From Euborellia annulipes (Eukaryota; Arthropoda; Insecta; Dermaptera; Anisolabididae), in the NCBI GenBank assembly GCA_023213315.1, contig JAKCPI010001711.1, positions 62,001 through 126,000 of the forward strand: 64,000 nt of DNA, written 5' to 3'. A program made the translations under genes and the position numbers. Positions 53,825-64,000 of the stretch are shown here, one piece after another. Numbering within the stretch: the stretch's first letter is position 1; the number at the start of each line of letters is the position of its first letter. The notes under the pieces were generated by a model that saw only the letters and a list, made by a program, of their open reading frames with translations, did not search any database and was not told the DNA's origin.

Positions 53825-54720
53825 AGGAAGGCCGAAATGCAGATTGAAGACGAAATAAATTCTTTTCGGCCCGAATTATTTAATTTTCCTCTGTCGACGT
53901 TTCGGGGACTAAACGTCACCCATCTTCAGGACCTATATTACAGGCAATACATATAATCAGAATTATTATTATTAATATTTTTTTTTTATATAAGCTTAAT
54001 ACTCTTCAAACACACTCAACAGACAGAAAGGCATTATAAATCTACTTTCAAAGGTGTTAAAAAATTCTTAGCTCTGCCTCCTTCAGTTATTAGTAGGAAC
54101 CGACCGAATATTCGGTTTCGGCCAGTTTCGGCCAAAAATCATGGTTTAGGTTTCGGCCAAAAAGTAGCCGAAACTTTCGGCCGGCCGAAACTTGAGTCTT
54201 AAAAAAAAAAAAAAGGTAAAATGATTTGCACTTGAAGGAGAAAAAAATTTTTGTCTCCCTAAAAAAAAGGTAAAATGATTTTCACGGAGGGGAAAAAAAT
54301 TTAAAAAAAAAAAAAATATAAATTTTTTTATAGGAAATACAAGTTACGATTTCGGCCGAAACTAAGGTTGAGGCCGAATATTCGGTTTCGGTTTCGGCTG
54401 AAAATCTTGTTTCGGTCGGACCCTAGTTATTAGTGAAGTTAAAATGTTAGGCAGAGCTAAGAATTTTTTAACACCTTTGAAAGAAGATTTATAATGCCTT
54501 TCTGTCTGTTGAGTGTGTTTGAAGTGTATTATATAAAAAAAAAATAATTCTGATTATATGTATTGCTTGTAATATAGGTCCTGAAGATGGGTGACGTTTA
54601 GTCCCCGAAACGTCGACAGAGGAAAATTAAATAAAATGCCAAATAAAAGGACGTCAGGTGGAGCTATAAATTTGCTGGTTATTTCTCTCCAACCCCTTTG
54701 AAAATTAAATAATTCGGGCC
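53825..54720. repeat. Fold-back element H, copy 9 (long arms)
   Basis: The arms of about 250 bp pair from 'ttcggcccgaattatttaattttcctctgtcgacgtttcgggg' through 'acccatcttcaggaccta', 'caacagacagaaaggcattataaatct' to 'ttagctctgcc', and mirror at 54445-54710. The + arm carries CTGAAGA (54581-54587), N19, GAAACGTCGAC; the - arm carries the same. The loop was invaded by the inner hAT. Confidence 0.75.
54094..54425. mobile_element. hAT-like element, inner copy
   Basis: Left end TAGGAACCGACCGAA, right end TTCGGTCGGACCCTA. It is flanked by a perfect 8-bp duplication GTTATTAG (54086-54093 and 54426-54433). 'ttcggccgaaac' palindromes occur near both ends. It is the same family as the shell at 53677-54954. 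Confidence 0.88.
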
Positions 54721-55059
54721 GAAAAGAAGTCTTGTTTTAATTCGTCTTCAATCTTTTTTTTTTTTTTTTTAGTAAATTTTTTCCTCGTGGCACAAATAAT
54801 CAGTCCATTTTTTCCATTTCCCTCCCTCTCTTGCGAAAATCATTTGACATTTTTTTTGTCTTGAGTAGGAGTCTCATACTATCTTTTCGGCTAGTTTTTG
54901 GCTGAAATCTACATCAGGATTTCTGGTCGAAATCGAAACTTCGGTCGGTTCCTATTGTAGATACAGTATATTGACGAGTATACTGTATATTTATTCGCCT
55001 AATACAAAATTCTTTTACATCTCATTATCTGATTCATGGGTGGATCCAGAGAAATTTTT

Positions 55060-55290
55060 CAGGTGTGACTGATCGCACTGCACACAACTTTCTCTTGCTT
55101 TCGGTAATTTAAAGTTGCATTCTCTAGTTGTCTACCCCATTTTTTGTGTCGAAATAGATTTGAAAATAGATTTAACACACACCCCGACATACTTTTTGAG
55201 AGACCCTGGAATCAGGAACCTTCTAAACGTGTATTTCCCATCAATATCGTCGACATCGAATTTTTGACTCGATCGCAATATTACACATTT
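55060..55290 (+). mobile_element. M element, degenerate
   Basis: 'aggtgtgactgatcgcactgcacacaactttctcttgctttcggtaatttaaagttgc', 'ttttttgtgtcgaaatag', then, after a deletion of most of the body, 'aacgtgtatttcccatcaatatcgtcgacatcgaatttttgactcgatcgcaata'. Heavily mutated. Confidence 0.6.
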
Positions 55291-56125
55291 ATTTCGATGG
55301 AGGCTATTCTACTGGCTGATTTCCTCTCATTTCCTATAATTCTGACAGATCCACATCTAATAATTAATTAAATATTTATAAAGTTCTGAATTTACTAATG
55401 TAGATCTATTTTTTTTTTTTTTTTTTTTTAATGTTTAAAACAATTTAAATCTTAGTCACTTTTGAAGAAAAAATTGTTGTGGAACCACATATAAAAATAA
55501 CAAATCCTAATTAAGTAATAAATAATTAGGATTGCCACCATACCAAACAGGCTAGGATTATTTATATACAATAGAAGGCCGTACGGTATTCATTCTACTG
55601 TAGATCACGGGTTGGACAGACTAAAATTTTATAAAAACCGGTCATTTATTTAGTAAATATTTTCAATTTGTATGAATAAATTTTAATTTTTGTGTTGTAG
55701 TTGAGAGAATTTATAATTATTTTGAAATTTTATTCTTCTGAAGTCAGAGCTAACTTATTTAGACAAAGGAATATGTATTTTTTTTTCTCTATAATAAACT
55801 TTAATTTTTTCTCTCTCTCTCTCTCTCTTATACTTTTTTTGAAATTGTTTTTTTTTTTTTTTAATATTTTAAATATATTATTAATCATAATTTTTATATA
55901 TAGATATAGAAAATGTTTAAATATTATGGATTGATTCAGTTTTTGTTGGGTGTTTTAACAAAGCGGATTAAAAGGGTGAGTTTTCGAAAACTAAGTTCAA
56001 ATTTACTCAAATTCAAAATAAATAAAAGCATTTAGGATAAGAAGAGTGACAAAAAAACTTAGTTATCCCAGAAACTCATTGATATGTGAAAGATAATCAC
56101 AAAAAAAAATCTATTTTTAAATTAG
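55291..56125. other. AT-rich DNA without recognisable genes
   Basis: Contains T-runs and a (CT)n run at 55810-55828. No splice, SINE or TIR signal was identified. Confidence 0.4.
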
Positions 56126-56189
56126 TAATAATCTGGTGGGACTGTCGCAGAGCACACACAGTCACATCAGATTTTTTGTGTCGAGATAT

Positions 56190-58327
56190 ATTTGACCAAA
56201 GCAGAAAAGTCAGCTGTTAAAATATATGTTGAAAGAAAAAACTCTAGCTTCGTTTTTTTTAAGATTCATTCTTGAAGAAAAATATTTTTCTCAAATCTTA
56301 TTTTCACGCCCTAGGGGAGTGCCCCAACTTAAATATAAAATTTTAACCTCCTAGCTCAATTACTTCATGCTTTAAATTGAACCCAAAAGACACACAGACA
56401 GACCATGTAGCGAAAACCCCTTTTTGGATTCAGGGACCTCAAAACGTGTATGTCCATCAAAGTCTCGACATCGATTTTGACATGAATCCAATACTTTCTA
56501 TATATGTATATTAACTAATACATATAGGGAAGAGAAAGTAAAAATCCGAATCGAGATTAGTTCTATATAAAAAATATGCTGGGACTCACCCCAGTAAAAT
56601 TCTAATTGGACTAATCATATCTTACTTTTTTACCTAATGAAAAAAATCCCTTCAAAATTCTGCAAGGGATTCGATGTGTTCCTGAATTACCCAGTGTTAT
56701 TATTATCTGTTTATGAGAGTTTCGAAATCTTCAAAAATTAATTCCGCCCCAGTAATAAGAAATTTAGAATGGCATTAAAATGTTTTTATCTTACTATACT
56801 TTTTGCTAAATATTGAATATAAATTTTAACTCAAACGGAATGCACTTTTTTTTAGTAAAAGTATTAAAAAACATTAATATTGTGCATTTTAAGGGATGGG
56901 GCATTAACCCCCCTGGTTAATGCCTTCATACCTCCCCAACCCCTTTAAGGAAATTCGAGCCTTAACCGCGAAATTACTCTCAAAATAATTTGAATACATT
57001 TATAAATAATTATTTTAATTTTAATTTTATTTTAATTTTCAACCCTTAATCCACCCCTGTGTAAAAGTATATTAAGGAAATTTGATTAACAAAAATATAG
57101 ACCAAATAGAAAGAATATAATGGTAAATCTAGCTTCTATACCGAACGTCGCGGGTTCGGACCTCTGGCAGTCCGAAATGGATACAAAATGGCTTAAATAG
57201 AAATGCCTGGACCCCCAATATGTATATTATTAATTAGTAACGATTATCGTATAAAGTCTTATATGGCCTGAGTTGTCGAAAAGACTGTGAATGTGTGTGT
57301 GAGTGTTGAGTGTGAATGAGAAAAAAGTGTGAGTGTTTAAAAAAAAGATAAAAATAAAAAAAAAGTTGAGTAATTTTTTTTCAATGACACCTACACTCCC
57401 CCTCCCCCTTTCAACAGCTTATATTCTCCCTCTACCCTTAGTGAAATACAAAATATTTAATTTCATATTCAAAAGAATCGTTTTTCGCAGTCAAATTATA
57501 TGTTTCTATCATTTTTTTTTTCAACGATAAAATGCATAATAATTACCTTTAATAAGACACTCAAGAGGGTGGGTTGGCTGACGGAGTGGTCAGGGTGGGT
57601 TACACTATATTAATTATTCACTTTGATTCACTTTAAACACAAAAAAGAAGGCAGCGCCTGCAACCCGGCAACGCGCTCGACTGAACGAGAAACTCGACTC
57701 ACTCTCATTCTATAGGAATAAAATAAATAGATGAAAATATCAATTCCCTTTTTATTAAAAGTAAAAAAAAAATAACTTTTGCTCTAATCTAACTATATTT
57801 AGAGCTGAAAAAGAATGTCAACAAGTGATTTGGAATATTCCAAATTTTCTTTCATTCATATTTCTTAAATAACCAACCCTTCATCCCCCCTAATCAAAAT
57901 AATAATCAACGCTATTTTTTGAATGTTTTCTATTTATTTAGCTTCAATTTAGCTAAAATAAATTTAAAAAACATTTTTTTTTTTCAATTTTTCAACCCCT
58001 AATCCAATCCTAATAAATAAAATAATTAACAATGCTATCGCCTTCGGCGAGCTTCGCGTCTAGTCAGAAAAAAATTAAAACCCTGAAAAACTTCCCTGGA
58101 TCCGCCTTTGGGTTTTACACATAGTATAATTTTCTAGAATGAGTCTTACTTTAGGCCAGTGGTTTCCAAACTTTAACCTCCCTTAAAAATATTTAATCGT
58201 ATGACGCCCCTTCCCCCAAACATTTAATAAAATAATTCAAAAACAAAAAATTTTTAATACTAAAAAATATAAATTTATATAAAAATATTTTTTTTATTTA
58301 TGCATATTTATTATTTTAATTAAAAAC
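56190..58327 (+). repeat. Long repeat R1, copy 2
   Basis: Collinear with 7000-9060. It includes one H arm ('gaccaaagcagaaaagtcagctgttaaaatatatgttgaaagaaaaaactctagcttcg'), an M fragment (56280-56545), a SINE S1 (57130-57350), the 'actgaacgagaaactcgactc' block and the left part of the CAGTGGTTTCC hAT (58157-58327), where it breaks off. The left side is fused to an M head (56128-56189, 'aataatctggtgggactgtcgcag'). Confidence 0.75.
57130..57350 (+). repeat. tRNA-derived SINE S1 within R1
   Basis: 'ctataccgaacgtcgcgggttcggacctctggcagtccgaaatggatacaaaatggcttaaatag' (B box intact, A box lost), 'cgattatcgtataaagtcttatatggcctgagttgtcgaaaagactg', tail (TG)n-gagaaaaaagtgtgagtgtttaaaaaa. It is orthologous to the copy at 7885-8112. 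Confidence 0.78.
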
Positions 58328-58384
58328 TCGATGAGGTGCAATGGCACCGTCTCTACTGATGGTGCCTCTGCAGTTCATCGAGTT

Positions 58385-58893
58385 TTTACTTCCTCTTACC
58401 TCTATATATAATATATGTTAATATATATTGAAAGTATTGGTTTCATGTCAAAAATTCGATGTCGAGATTTTGATGGATATATTCGTTTTGAAGTCCCGAG
58501 TCCAAAAAAGTGGTTTTCGCGACATGGTCTGACTGTGGGTGGGTAGGTGGGTGTATGTTCAATTTTAAGCATGAAGGAATTGAGCTAGGAGGTTGAAATT
58601 TTATATATAAGTTAAACACCCCCCGGGAGCGTGAAAATAAACTTTTAATCAAAATAGGCCAAAGAGTACTTAGAACTTTACTGATGTGCTTTTTCAGTTT
58701 TATTCGATTTTCTCAAAATTCGCTCCAACGATTTTTTTTAAATTCATAAATCAATTATTTTTTAGATGCTCTCTGAAATGTATATTCTCATTTTGCCATT
58801 GAAATCTTCTGAAGACCATTTTACTCTTGTATTTCATAGAAAAGATAGAAGAAATGGTTGCCATGGTAACAAAATATAAATATTTTCCCATAC
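58385..58893 (-). mobile_element. M element, truncated at the tip end
   Basis: TTTTTACTTCCTCTTACC, (TA)n, core, a converted (TGGG)n block ('tgtgggtgggtaggtgggtgtatg', 58535-58558) in place of (TCTG)n, then the body as far as 'ggttgccatggtaacaaaatataaatattttcccata'. The palindromic tip is missing. Just upstream, 'aaaactcgatgaggtgcaatggc' and 'gccacc..tgcagttcatcgagttttt' form a small palindrome at the junction with R1. Confidence 0.8.
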
Positions 58894-59170
58894 CACAAGA
58901 ACTAAACTAATAAAAACAAGACGAAATAGCTCTAAATCTATCTGATATAGGAAGACGAGGCTTTTGATATTCCCTTCCACCTCTATAGACTAGAAAATAC
59001 ATATTAAAGTGATACTCCATATCTTCAGAGATTTCCATAATATTCTCTTGAATTCAATTTTTTTTTTTATCTTACAAAAGCAGGCACGTATTAGGAGGGG
59101 AGTTACCGAGTGAAATAAAAAGAATACGTGTTAGTTTTTTGTTTACTAACAAACCAAAGCTAATTTTTAC

Positions 59171-59172
59171 AG

Positions 59173-59203
<31 letters not shown>
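59171..59203. repeat. Poly(A) run of about 33 bp
   Basis: An uninterrupted A tract after 'taatttttacag'. No SINE or LINE body could be recognised directly upstream, so its origin is open. Confidence 0.9.
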
Positions 59204-59205
<2 letters not shown>

Positions 59206-59376
59206 TTTCCACATCACAATTAGTAAAAATATAAATAACTCTTTTATTAGACGCCCGATTATTGTGAGATATTTTTCGATTAAGACATGAATGGCTATTT
59301 TTTTTTTAATGAATTATTGTTTAAACTTAAATTATATTAGTAAGTTTTTAGTTTACTATAAAAAATTTCTTTCATC

Positions 59377-59937
59377 CAGAGCCGAATTACCCATTAGGCA
59401 GAGTAGGCCATCGCCGATGGGCCTCACGCTTTTTAGGGGCCCCTCAACATTAGATTTTTTTAAAACTCTTTCGACATCTGAGGCCATCTAGAACTCGTCG
59501 CTATTTATTTAAATTGATTGGTAGCCAATTCCATTAAAATGAATATTTGTCGCTAATGCGAACCCGCGACCCCTGGTAAAAGTGACAAACATCGCAGGGA
59601 GTATATATAATTATTTTTCGGGGAGGGGGGATGGGCCCGAACTCATTTTTAAAGTTTAAACTCCCTCTTCCTTTTATAAACATATTTTAAATTTAATTTA
59701 AACGAAGTTGTATAGGCTGCTGAGGTACTGCTAGATGCTACCCTGTGGTGGCTAACTTCAACTGAATTAAATTTTTAAAATGTATATAAAGTTTGATTTT
59801 TCCACGGGCCCCATGACGACATTTTGAACATTTTAGAGGGAGAGGGGGCCTAAAATTGTTGTGTAATAAAATTATATTGGTAAAATTATTAGCTGAAATT
59901 TCGACGGACTAAGGGATCTATCTTTAATCCGACACTG
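59377..59937. mobile_element. hAT-like element (CAGAGCCGAATTA)
   Basis: The ends CAGAGCCGAATTACCCATT and 'ctttaatccgacactg' are imperfect inverted repeats of the CAGNGNCGGATTA type. The flanks are CTTTCATC (59369-59376) and CTTTCATT (59938-59945), 7 of 8. It carries 'gggcctcacgctttttaggggcccctc' near the left end and 'cgggccccat' near the right. A reverse S2-like scrap (59440-59585) is inserted. Confidence 0.8.
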
Positions 59938-59945
59938 CTTTCATT

Positions 59946-61047
59946 TAAGAAATAATTATTTATTTTTTGGAAAATATAAGTAGGGTTTCAATTTAAATTT
60001 TATCCCCAGCTCCTATTGCGCTCCCTGGAGTCGAACCAGAACTCAATTTTGTGACTATCCTAGTTCATCAGCCTAATATTATGATATAAAACCTCGAAAA
60101 ACTTAAAGATCTTATCTAATTAATAGCAATATTTCTCAAAGAAAAAAATACAAAAATGTAAATTCGATGTTTTTTCCATCCCCCCTCACCCTAAACAAAG
60201 GCCTTGACCTGTAGGTCATTTCGGCCAGCCTACCATATTAAACCACCAAACCGAACTGATAATAATTTTAACGAATCCTAGCAAGCATATCTAAATAATT
60301 AAAATAAATAAATACATAAATAATTAAAACGTCTATGAAAAAAATCACCCTACCAATAAATAAATTGGATCTAATAATATGAAGAAATAAGATTTTGTCC
60401 CTTTCTGAGGAGAGAGTCAGTCTTGGCTGGGGTAGCTCATAGTCTCTAACTCACAAATATGTTAAAAATCAAAAACCTAATTTTTTTACGATAAAGTCAA
60501 TTGTTGTAAATAATTCATTAAAATTACTTCGCTATTATTAAAACATGTTTCAGAATAGAAAAAAAAAAAAAAAAATTAAAATTACAAGATAAATAAATAA
60601 TATAATAATCTCTCTGAAATGAATGAAATGAATAATCTAAAGCCATCTTTTCGAACCGGTATGTCGAGACTCGGTAGTTAAGTTTCACTTGTTAATATTT
60701 TATTGTCCATTGCTAAATAACAATAATTTTTACTAAGAAGTTCTTTGATTATGAAATACTGGTTTGTTTATAGAAATAAACAAAGAGACAACGAAATTTA
60801 CAAAACTTTTCGGGCAAATATCTTTAAAAAATTTAATTTTGGGATAGTTGAATAACAATTTTATTTAATAGTAGTAGTAGTAAATTTACTTCAGTATATG
60901 CAGAATGGAGTCAGCAAAAAAATTCAAGAATTTTTTTCAGAAAAGACGGCTGAGTGCAGTTTCTCAGTTCCGGCACTACAAAGGACCATCATCAGGTTCA
61001 AGGAAAATTAAAAATGTATTTATTTTTCTTTGACTGGAGAGTGTGTA
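59946..61047. other. Mostly AT-rich DNA without recognisable genes
   Basis: 60185-60260 has 'cttgacctgtaggtcatttcggcc', a small GGTCA inverted repeat or eroded fold-back. 60405-60470 ('gagagagtcagtcttggctggggtagctcatagtctctaactcacaaa') looks like a diverged R4 copy. An (AGT)n run lies at 60869-60882. No exon is called. Confidence 0.4.
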
Positions 61048-61329
61048 TAGTATTGGTGCTGGGTAAGCAGCCAGGATTAAAAATAAAACACAAATTTTAT
61101 CTCATTCTGCTCGTCGACGTTTCGGATGCTAATCGCCCCCTTCCTCAGGACCTGGTCGACAATTTTTAATTTTGTATATCTGCAATGTGTATTTTATTTT
61201 TCTAAAATTAAAAATTGTCGACCAGGTCCTGAGGAAGGGGGCGATTAGCATCCGAAACGTCGACAAGCAGAATGAGATAAAATTTGTGTTTTATTTCTAA
61301 TCCAGGCTGCCTACCCAGCACCAATACTA
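61048..61329. repeat. Fold-back element H, copy 10, best preserved
   Basis: Arms of about 120 bp, nearly perfect: 'agtattggtgctgggtaagcagcc.ggatta' through 'aaacacaaattttatctcattctgct.gtcgacgtttcggatgctaatcgcccccttcctcaggacctggtcgacaatttttaatttt', mirrored at 61206-61328. The loop is about 50 bp. Each arm read outward has CTGAGGA, N18 (starting agg and ending tcc), then GAAACGTCGAC. The high identity of the arms implies recent formation or gene conversion. Confidence 0.85.
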
Positions 61330-61914
61330 TATTTATTTTTCTTTAGAGCTTTTTGCTGCCGAAACTGATAAACTGCAGTCTTTTTTGAAATTTCCAATAA
61401 AAAGATTTATGTTTTACAAGTCTTTGATTTTTTGCTAACTTCATCTTGGCATATACTGAAGTAAACTTCTATAGAAAGTTAAAAGATTTAGTCAAAGGGA
61501 TGCTGAGAAAAAATTAGCTCAGCTTAGGACACAAATATCTAAGTTTTGGTACAAATCAGTAAAAGAAATAAAATTTTACTAATTTCTAAAAACAAAAATA
61601 TCTAGGTAAAGAGATAAAATAATATTGTAATGTGGTAAATTAAGTTAAAACACAAGGGAATATGTTTCAATGTGTTATTTATAAACCCTTTAAACCATAC
61701 GTGTTTCGATCATCTTCAGAAGAAATACAAGTAGTATTTATATTACTTTTGAAGATATAACCAATAAGTATAATATACTAATAAATACTTATGAAACTTA
61801 TAACCTTGTGTTTTAAATTAATACACCTCACAAACTAGAGCCTACGGTTACGAGTTTAAATTTAATCAGTAAGATTTTAGTAATGAGAAGTGGCTGTAGA
61901 CTTTGAATTGGGTA

Positions 61915-62292
61915 TAGGAGACTTTGAGCAAGGAATTAAATAAAAAGTTTAATTTAATTAATTAACCATCGACGTTTCGGTCAAATCACGACCATCCTCA
62001 GACGATTAATTGTTAGAAATACAAAGTTAACAGTATTATATTCAATTATCATTGTAAATCAATGGATAGATTGTAATAAGTCCTAAGCGAGCAAGTCACT
62101 CACTCTTAATACAAATAGCCCAATTAAATATTGTTTAATTTACAATGATAATTGAATATAATACTGTTAATCTTGTATTCTAACAATTAATCGTCCTGAG
62201 GAAGGTCGTGATTTGAGACCGAAACGTCGACGGTTAATAATTAAATAAAACTTTTTATTTAATTCCTTGGCTGCAAAGTCTCCTATACCCAA
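61915..62292. repeat. Fold-back element H, copy 11, intact core
   Basis: The arms 'gggtataggagactttg.gcaaggaattaaataaaaagttt...gacgtttcggtcaaatcacgacc' and their mirror 62112-62292. The + arm has CTGAGGA (62196-62202), an 18-nt segment with a GGTC/GACC stem, GAAA (62221-62224), then CGTCGACGG, whose CGTCGACG is self-complementary, followed by TTA. All conserved hammerhead core letters (CTGANGA, GAAA) are present and stem II closes. Confidence 0.8.
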
Positions 62293-62678
62293 GTAAGATT
62301 TTATTTCTTTTACAGAAATAGGTACCAAAAGTGGATCAGAAATATTTATATTTGAATAAAAAATTTGTTAAAGTTCCATTCTCACTCAACTCATAGCCCA
62401 ACAGTCGCAATACGAAATCGAAAATTCGAAATCGTAGCCTAAAGTGATTTTTGTTATAAACATACAATATTTTTCTCTAGATAAATCACAAAAAGTTAAA
62501 ATTTAAGGATTACAATATTTACTTTATAATAGAGTGAGGGAAAAATATTTGAATTAAATGAAAACATTTCAACATGATTTTAATAATTAACCCTTTGAAT
62601 TTATCAAAGATTTATATATCAGCATATAATTTATTTAAAAATGAATAAGAAATGTAAAAAATTTAAGAGATTACTTAC
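62293..62678. other. AT-rich DNA next to candidate exon A
   Basis: No feature beyond its position downstream (on minus) of the GTAAGT donor at 62678-62673; it would be intron. Confidence 0.4.
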
Positions 62679-62805
62679 AAATGAAGGGGTACTGGAATTA
62701 ACGCCGACCATCGCTCTGACCACGTCTAACAGAACCGGCCACTGTACCCTTACTAAATGATAGCGAACTAGTTGGCTGGAATTCAGGTTAGAAGCCGCTG
62801 TGGAC
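62679..62805 (-). other. Candidate exon A (minus strand)
   Basis: On the minus strand 'gttttattcttgtttcgacag' leads 127 nt ending CCTTCATTT before a perfect GTAAGT. It is a local GC rise in AT-rich DNA. Only offset 1 is open and reads STAASNLNSSQLVRYHLVRV then QWPVLLDVVRAMVGVNSSTP; it leaves in phase 0. The other frames stop within seven codons of its start. Strong splice sites make this one of the better minus-strand candidates. Coding versus 5'UTR cannot be decided. Not recognised. Confidence 0.48.
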
Positions 62806-63242
62806 CTGTCGAAACAAGAATAAAACCATGTAGAAAAATATATCTATATATAATCGTCTGTGTGAGAAATGTATGCGTGTGAGTGAGCACAAAGAGATAA
62901 TTATAATATTTCCTATTTAAAGCAAATAAAATAAATAAAAATATTTTCTTTTTTAATAATTCATTACCTGAATGAATAGACGTAAAAAATTAAATATGTA
63001 ATATAGTATTAATCCTTTATAAACAAATTGTATTTTTTAAATTTATTCACTCTATTGATTTTAAATATGAAAATAGATGTTACGTTAGAATTTAATCGGG
63101 TCAGAGTGCATTGGCCCTTTTAATACTTGGACAAGAACAATAAGCAGATGCATTATAAATAATTTTTTTTTTTGCCAATTTTTAATGTAGTCATTTTTTT
63201 AAACTATTTAAACCCTCGTCTATCATGATTTTGTAAAACAAT
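62806..63242. other. AT-rich DNA without recognisable genes
   Basis: 'gtctgtgtgagaaatgtatgcgtgtgagtgagcac' (62855-62890) is a TG-rich patch similar to S1 tails. Nothing else is supported. Confidence 0.4.
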
Positions 63243-64000
63243 ACTGATTTTTACTTTCTCTTACCTATATGTATATGTTAATATACATGTATATAAATAT
63301 ATATATAGAGAGAGAGAAAGTATTGGATTCATGTCAAAAATTCGATGTCGAGATTTTGATGGATCTTCACGTTTTGAGGTCCCCTGAATCCAAAAAAGTG
63401 GTTTTCGCGACATGGTTTGTCTGTCTGTCTCTCTGGGTTCAATGTAAAGATTCATGTCAAAAATTCGATGTCCAGATTTTGATGTTTTGAGGACCCTTAA
63501 TCCAAAAAAGTGGTTTTCGCGACATGGAATGTCTGTCTGTCTGTGTGTCTGTGTGTGTTCAATTTTAAGCATGAGGTTGAAATTTTATATTTAAGTTAGA
63601 CACCTCCCCGGAACGTGAAAATAAGCTTTTAATCAAAATTGGCCAAAGAGCACTAGTACTTTACTGATGTAGTTTTTCAGTTTTTTTTCGATTTTCTCAA
63701 AATTCACTCCAACGATTTTTTTTTTAAATTCATAAATCAATTATTTTTTAGATGCTCTTTCAAATGATTATATATTCTCAATTTGTCATTGAAGACCACT
63801 TTACTCTTGCACTCCATAGAAAAGATAGGAGAAATGGTTGGCATGGTAACAAAAGGTAAATATTTTTCCATACTTATAAATTTTACATCTAAATTCAAAT
63901 GTTCCGTACTGTCGGGAACTAAATATATGTCGACACAAAAAATCTGGTGTGACAACACAAAAAAACTTTCGATTACCGAAGGTAAGAGAAAGTTGTGTGC
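63243..64000 (-). mobile_element. M element with tandemly duplicated core, runs off window
   Basis: TTTTTACTTTCTCTTACC, (TA)n, (GA)n, core 63328-63416 with (TCTG)n, then a second partial core at 63450-63528 ('gattcatgtcaaaaattcgatgtccagattttgatg...aaaaagtggttttcgcgacatgg') with its own (TCTG)n, then the body and the tip 'atctggtgtgacaacacaaaaaaactttcgattaccgaaggtaagagaaagttgtgtgc', cut by the window end. Confidence 0.85.

Larger units (their letters stand above)
53677..54954. mobile_element. hAT-like element (TAGG-TTCGACCGAAAC), outer shell
   Basis: The ends TAGGGTTCGACCGAAAC and CTTCGGTCGGTTCCTA are inverted repeats. The flanks are CTGTAGAT (53669-53676) and TTGTAGAT (54955-54962), 7 of 8 matching. 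Subterminal 'cgaaaccgaatttcggcc' and 'tttcggccgaaact' repeats crowd the ends. Inside is a large fold-back (53825-54720) which itself holds a second hAT of the same family (54094-54425). Confidence 0.85.

Overview
This is a 64 kb stretch of AT-rich animal nuclear DNA. Tandem CDS, operons and bacterial signals are absent. Spliceosomal donor and acceptor consensus sites, tRNA-derived SINEs, LINE fragments, a mariner remnant and many hAT-type elements point to a metazoan, most likely an arthropod or insect. The species cannot be fixed from the sequence. Almost all open frames are chance or repeat-derived, and no gene is complete in the window.

Genes. Two interleaved multi-exon genes are suggested on opposite strands. 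On + there is a promoter-like block (about 15.9-16.05 kb: two CCAAT boxes and a GC box), a probable 5'UTR exon ending at a perfect GTAAGT donor (16462), a strong 136-codon low-complexity exon (40334-40742) and a weaker Ala-rich exon (53145-53319). The last two join in phase 0. On - there are candidate exons at 62679-62805, 50821-50894, 10432-10590, 2801-2935 (this one holds an ATG), 2521-2646 and 1071-1095. All are splice-site based and short, and I cannot name either gene. Introns would be 10-40 kb long and filled with repeats.

Repeats dominate. (1) The most frequent family, here M, has 20 or more copies and fragments. It carries a (TA)n tract, a conserved core and a (GTCY)n tract at one end and a CTGGTGTGAC palindrome at the other. 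This matches the described plan of mini-me/DINE-1-like (Helentron-associated) elements. One copy has turned its microsatellite into about 250 bp of pure (AC)n. (2) A family of fold-back elements, here H, carries CTGANGA-N17/20-GAAACGTC on its arms, resembling hammerhead ribozymes of Penelope-like elements. (3) At least twelve hAT-like elements have 7/8 or 8/8 bp target duplications, several nested up to four deep. (4) There are two or three tRNA-derived SINE families, a Tc1-like MITE, a TTAA-type MITE, a 240 bp long-TIR MITE and a mariner remnant duplicated as a palindrome.

Layout: 0-2.5 kb, LINE endonuclease scrap and a hAT nest; 2.5-3 kb, minus-strand exons; 3-5.8 kb, nested TIR and fold-back elements; 5.8-9.8 kb, a LINE reverse transcriptase split by two hAT insertions; 10-15.1 kb, MITEs, M copies and a LINE tail; 15.9-16.5 kb, promoter and first exon; 16.5-40 kb, intronic or intergenic repeats and a mariner palindrome; 40.3 kb, coding exon; 41-53 kb, repeats and minus-strand exon candidates; 53.1 kb, second plus-strand exon; 53.7-55 kb, nested hAT with fold-back; 56-58.3 kb, a second copy of the 7-9 kb segment; 59-62.3 kb, hAT and two large hammerhead-like palindromes; 62.7 kb, minus-strand exon; 63.2 kb to the end, an M copy running off the window.
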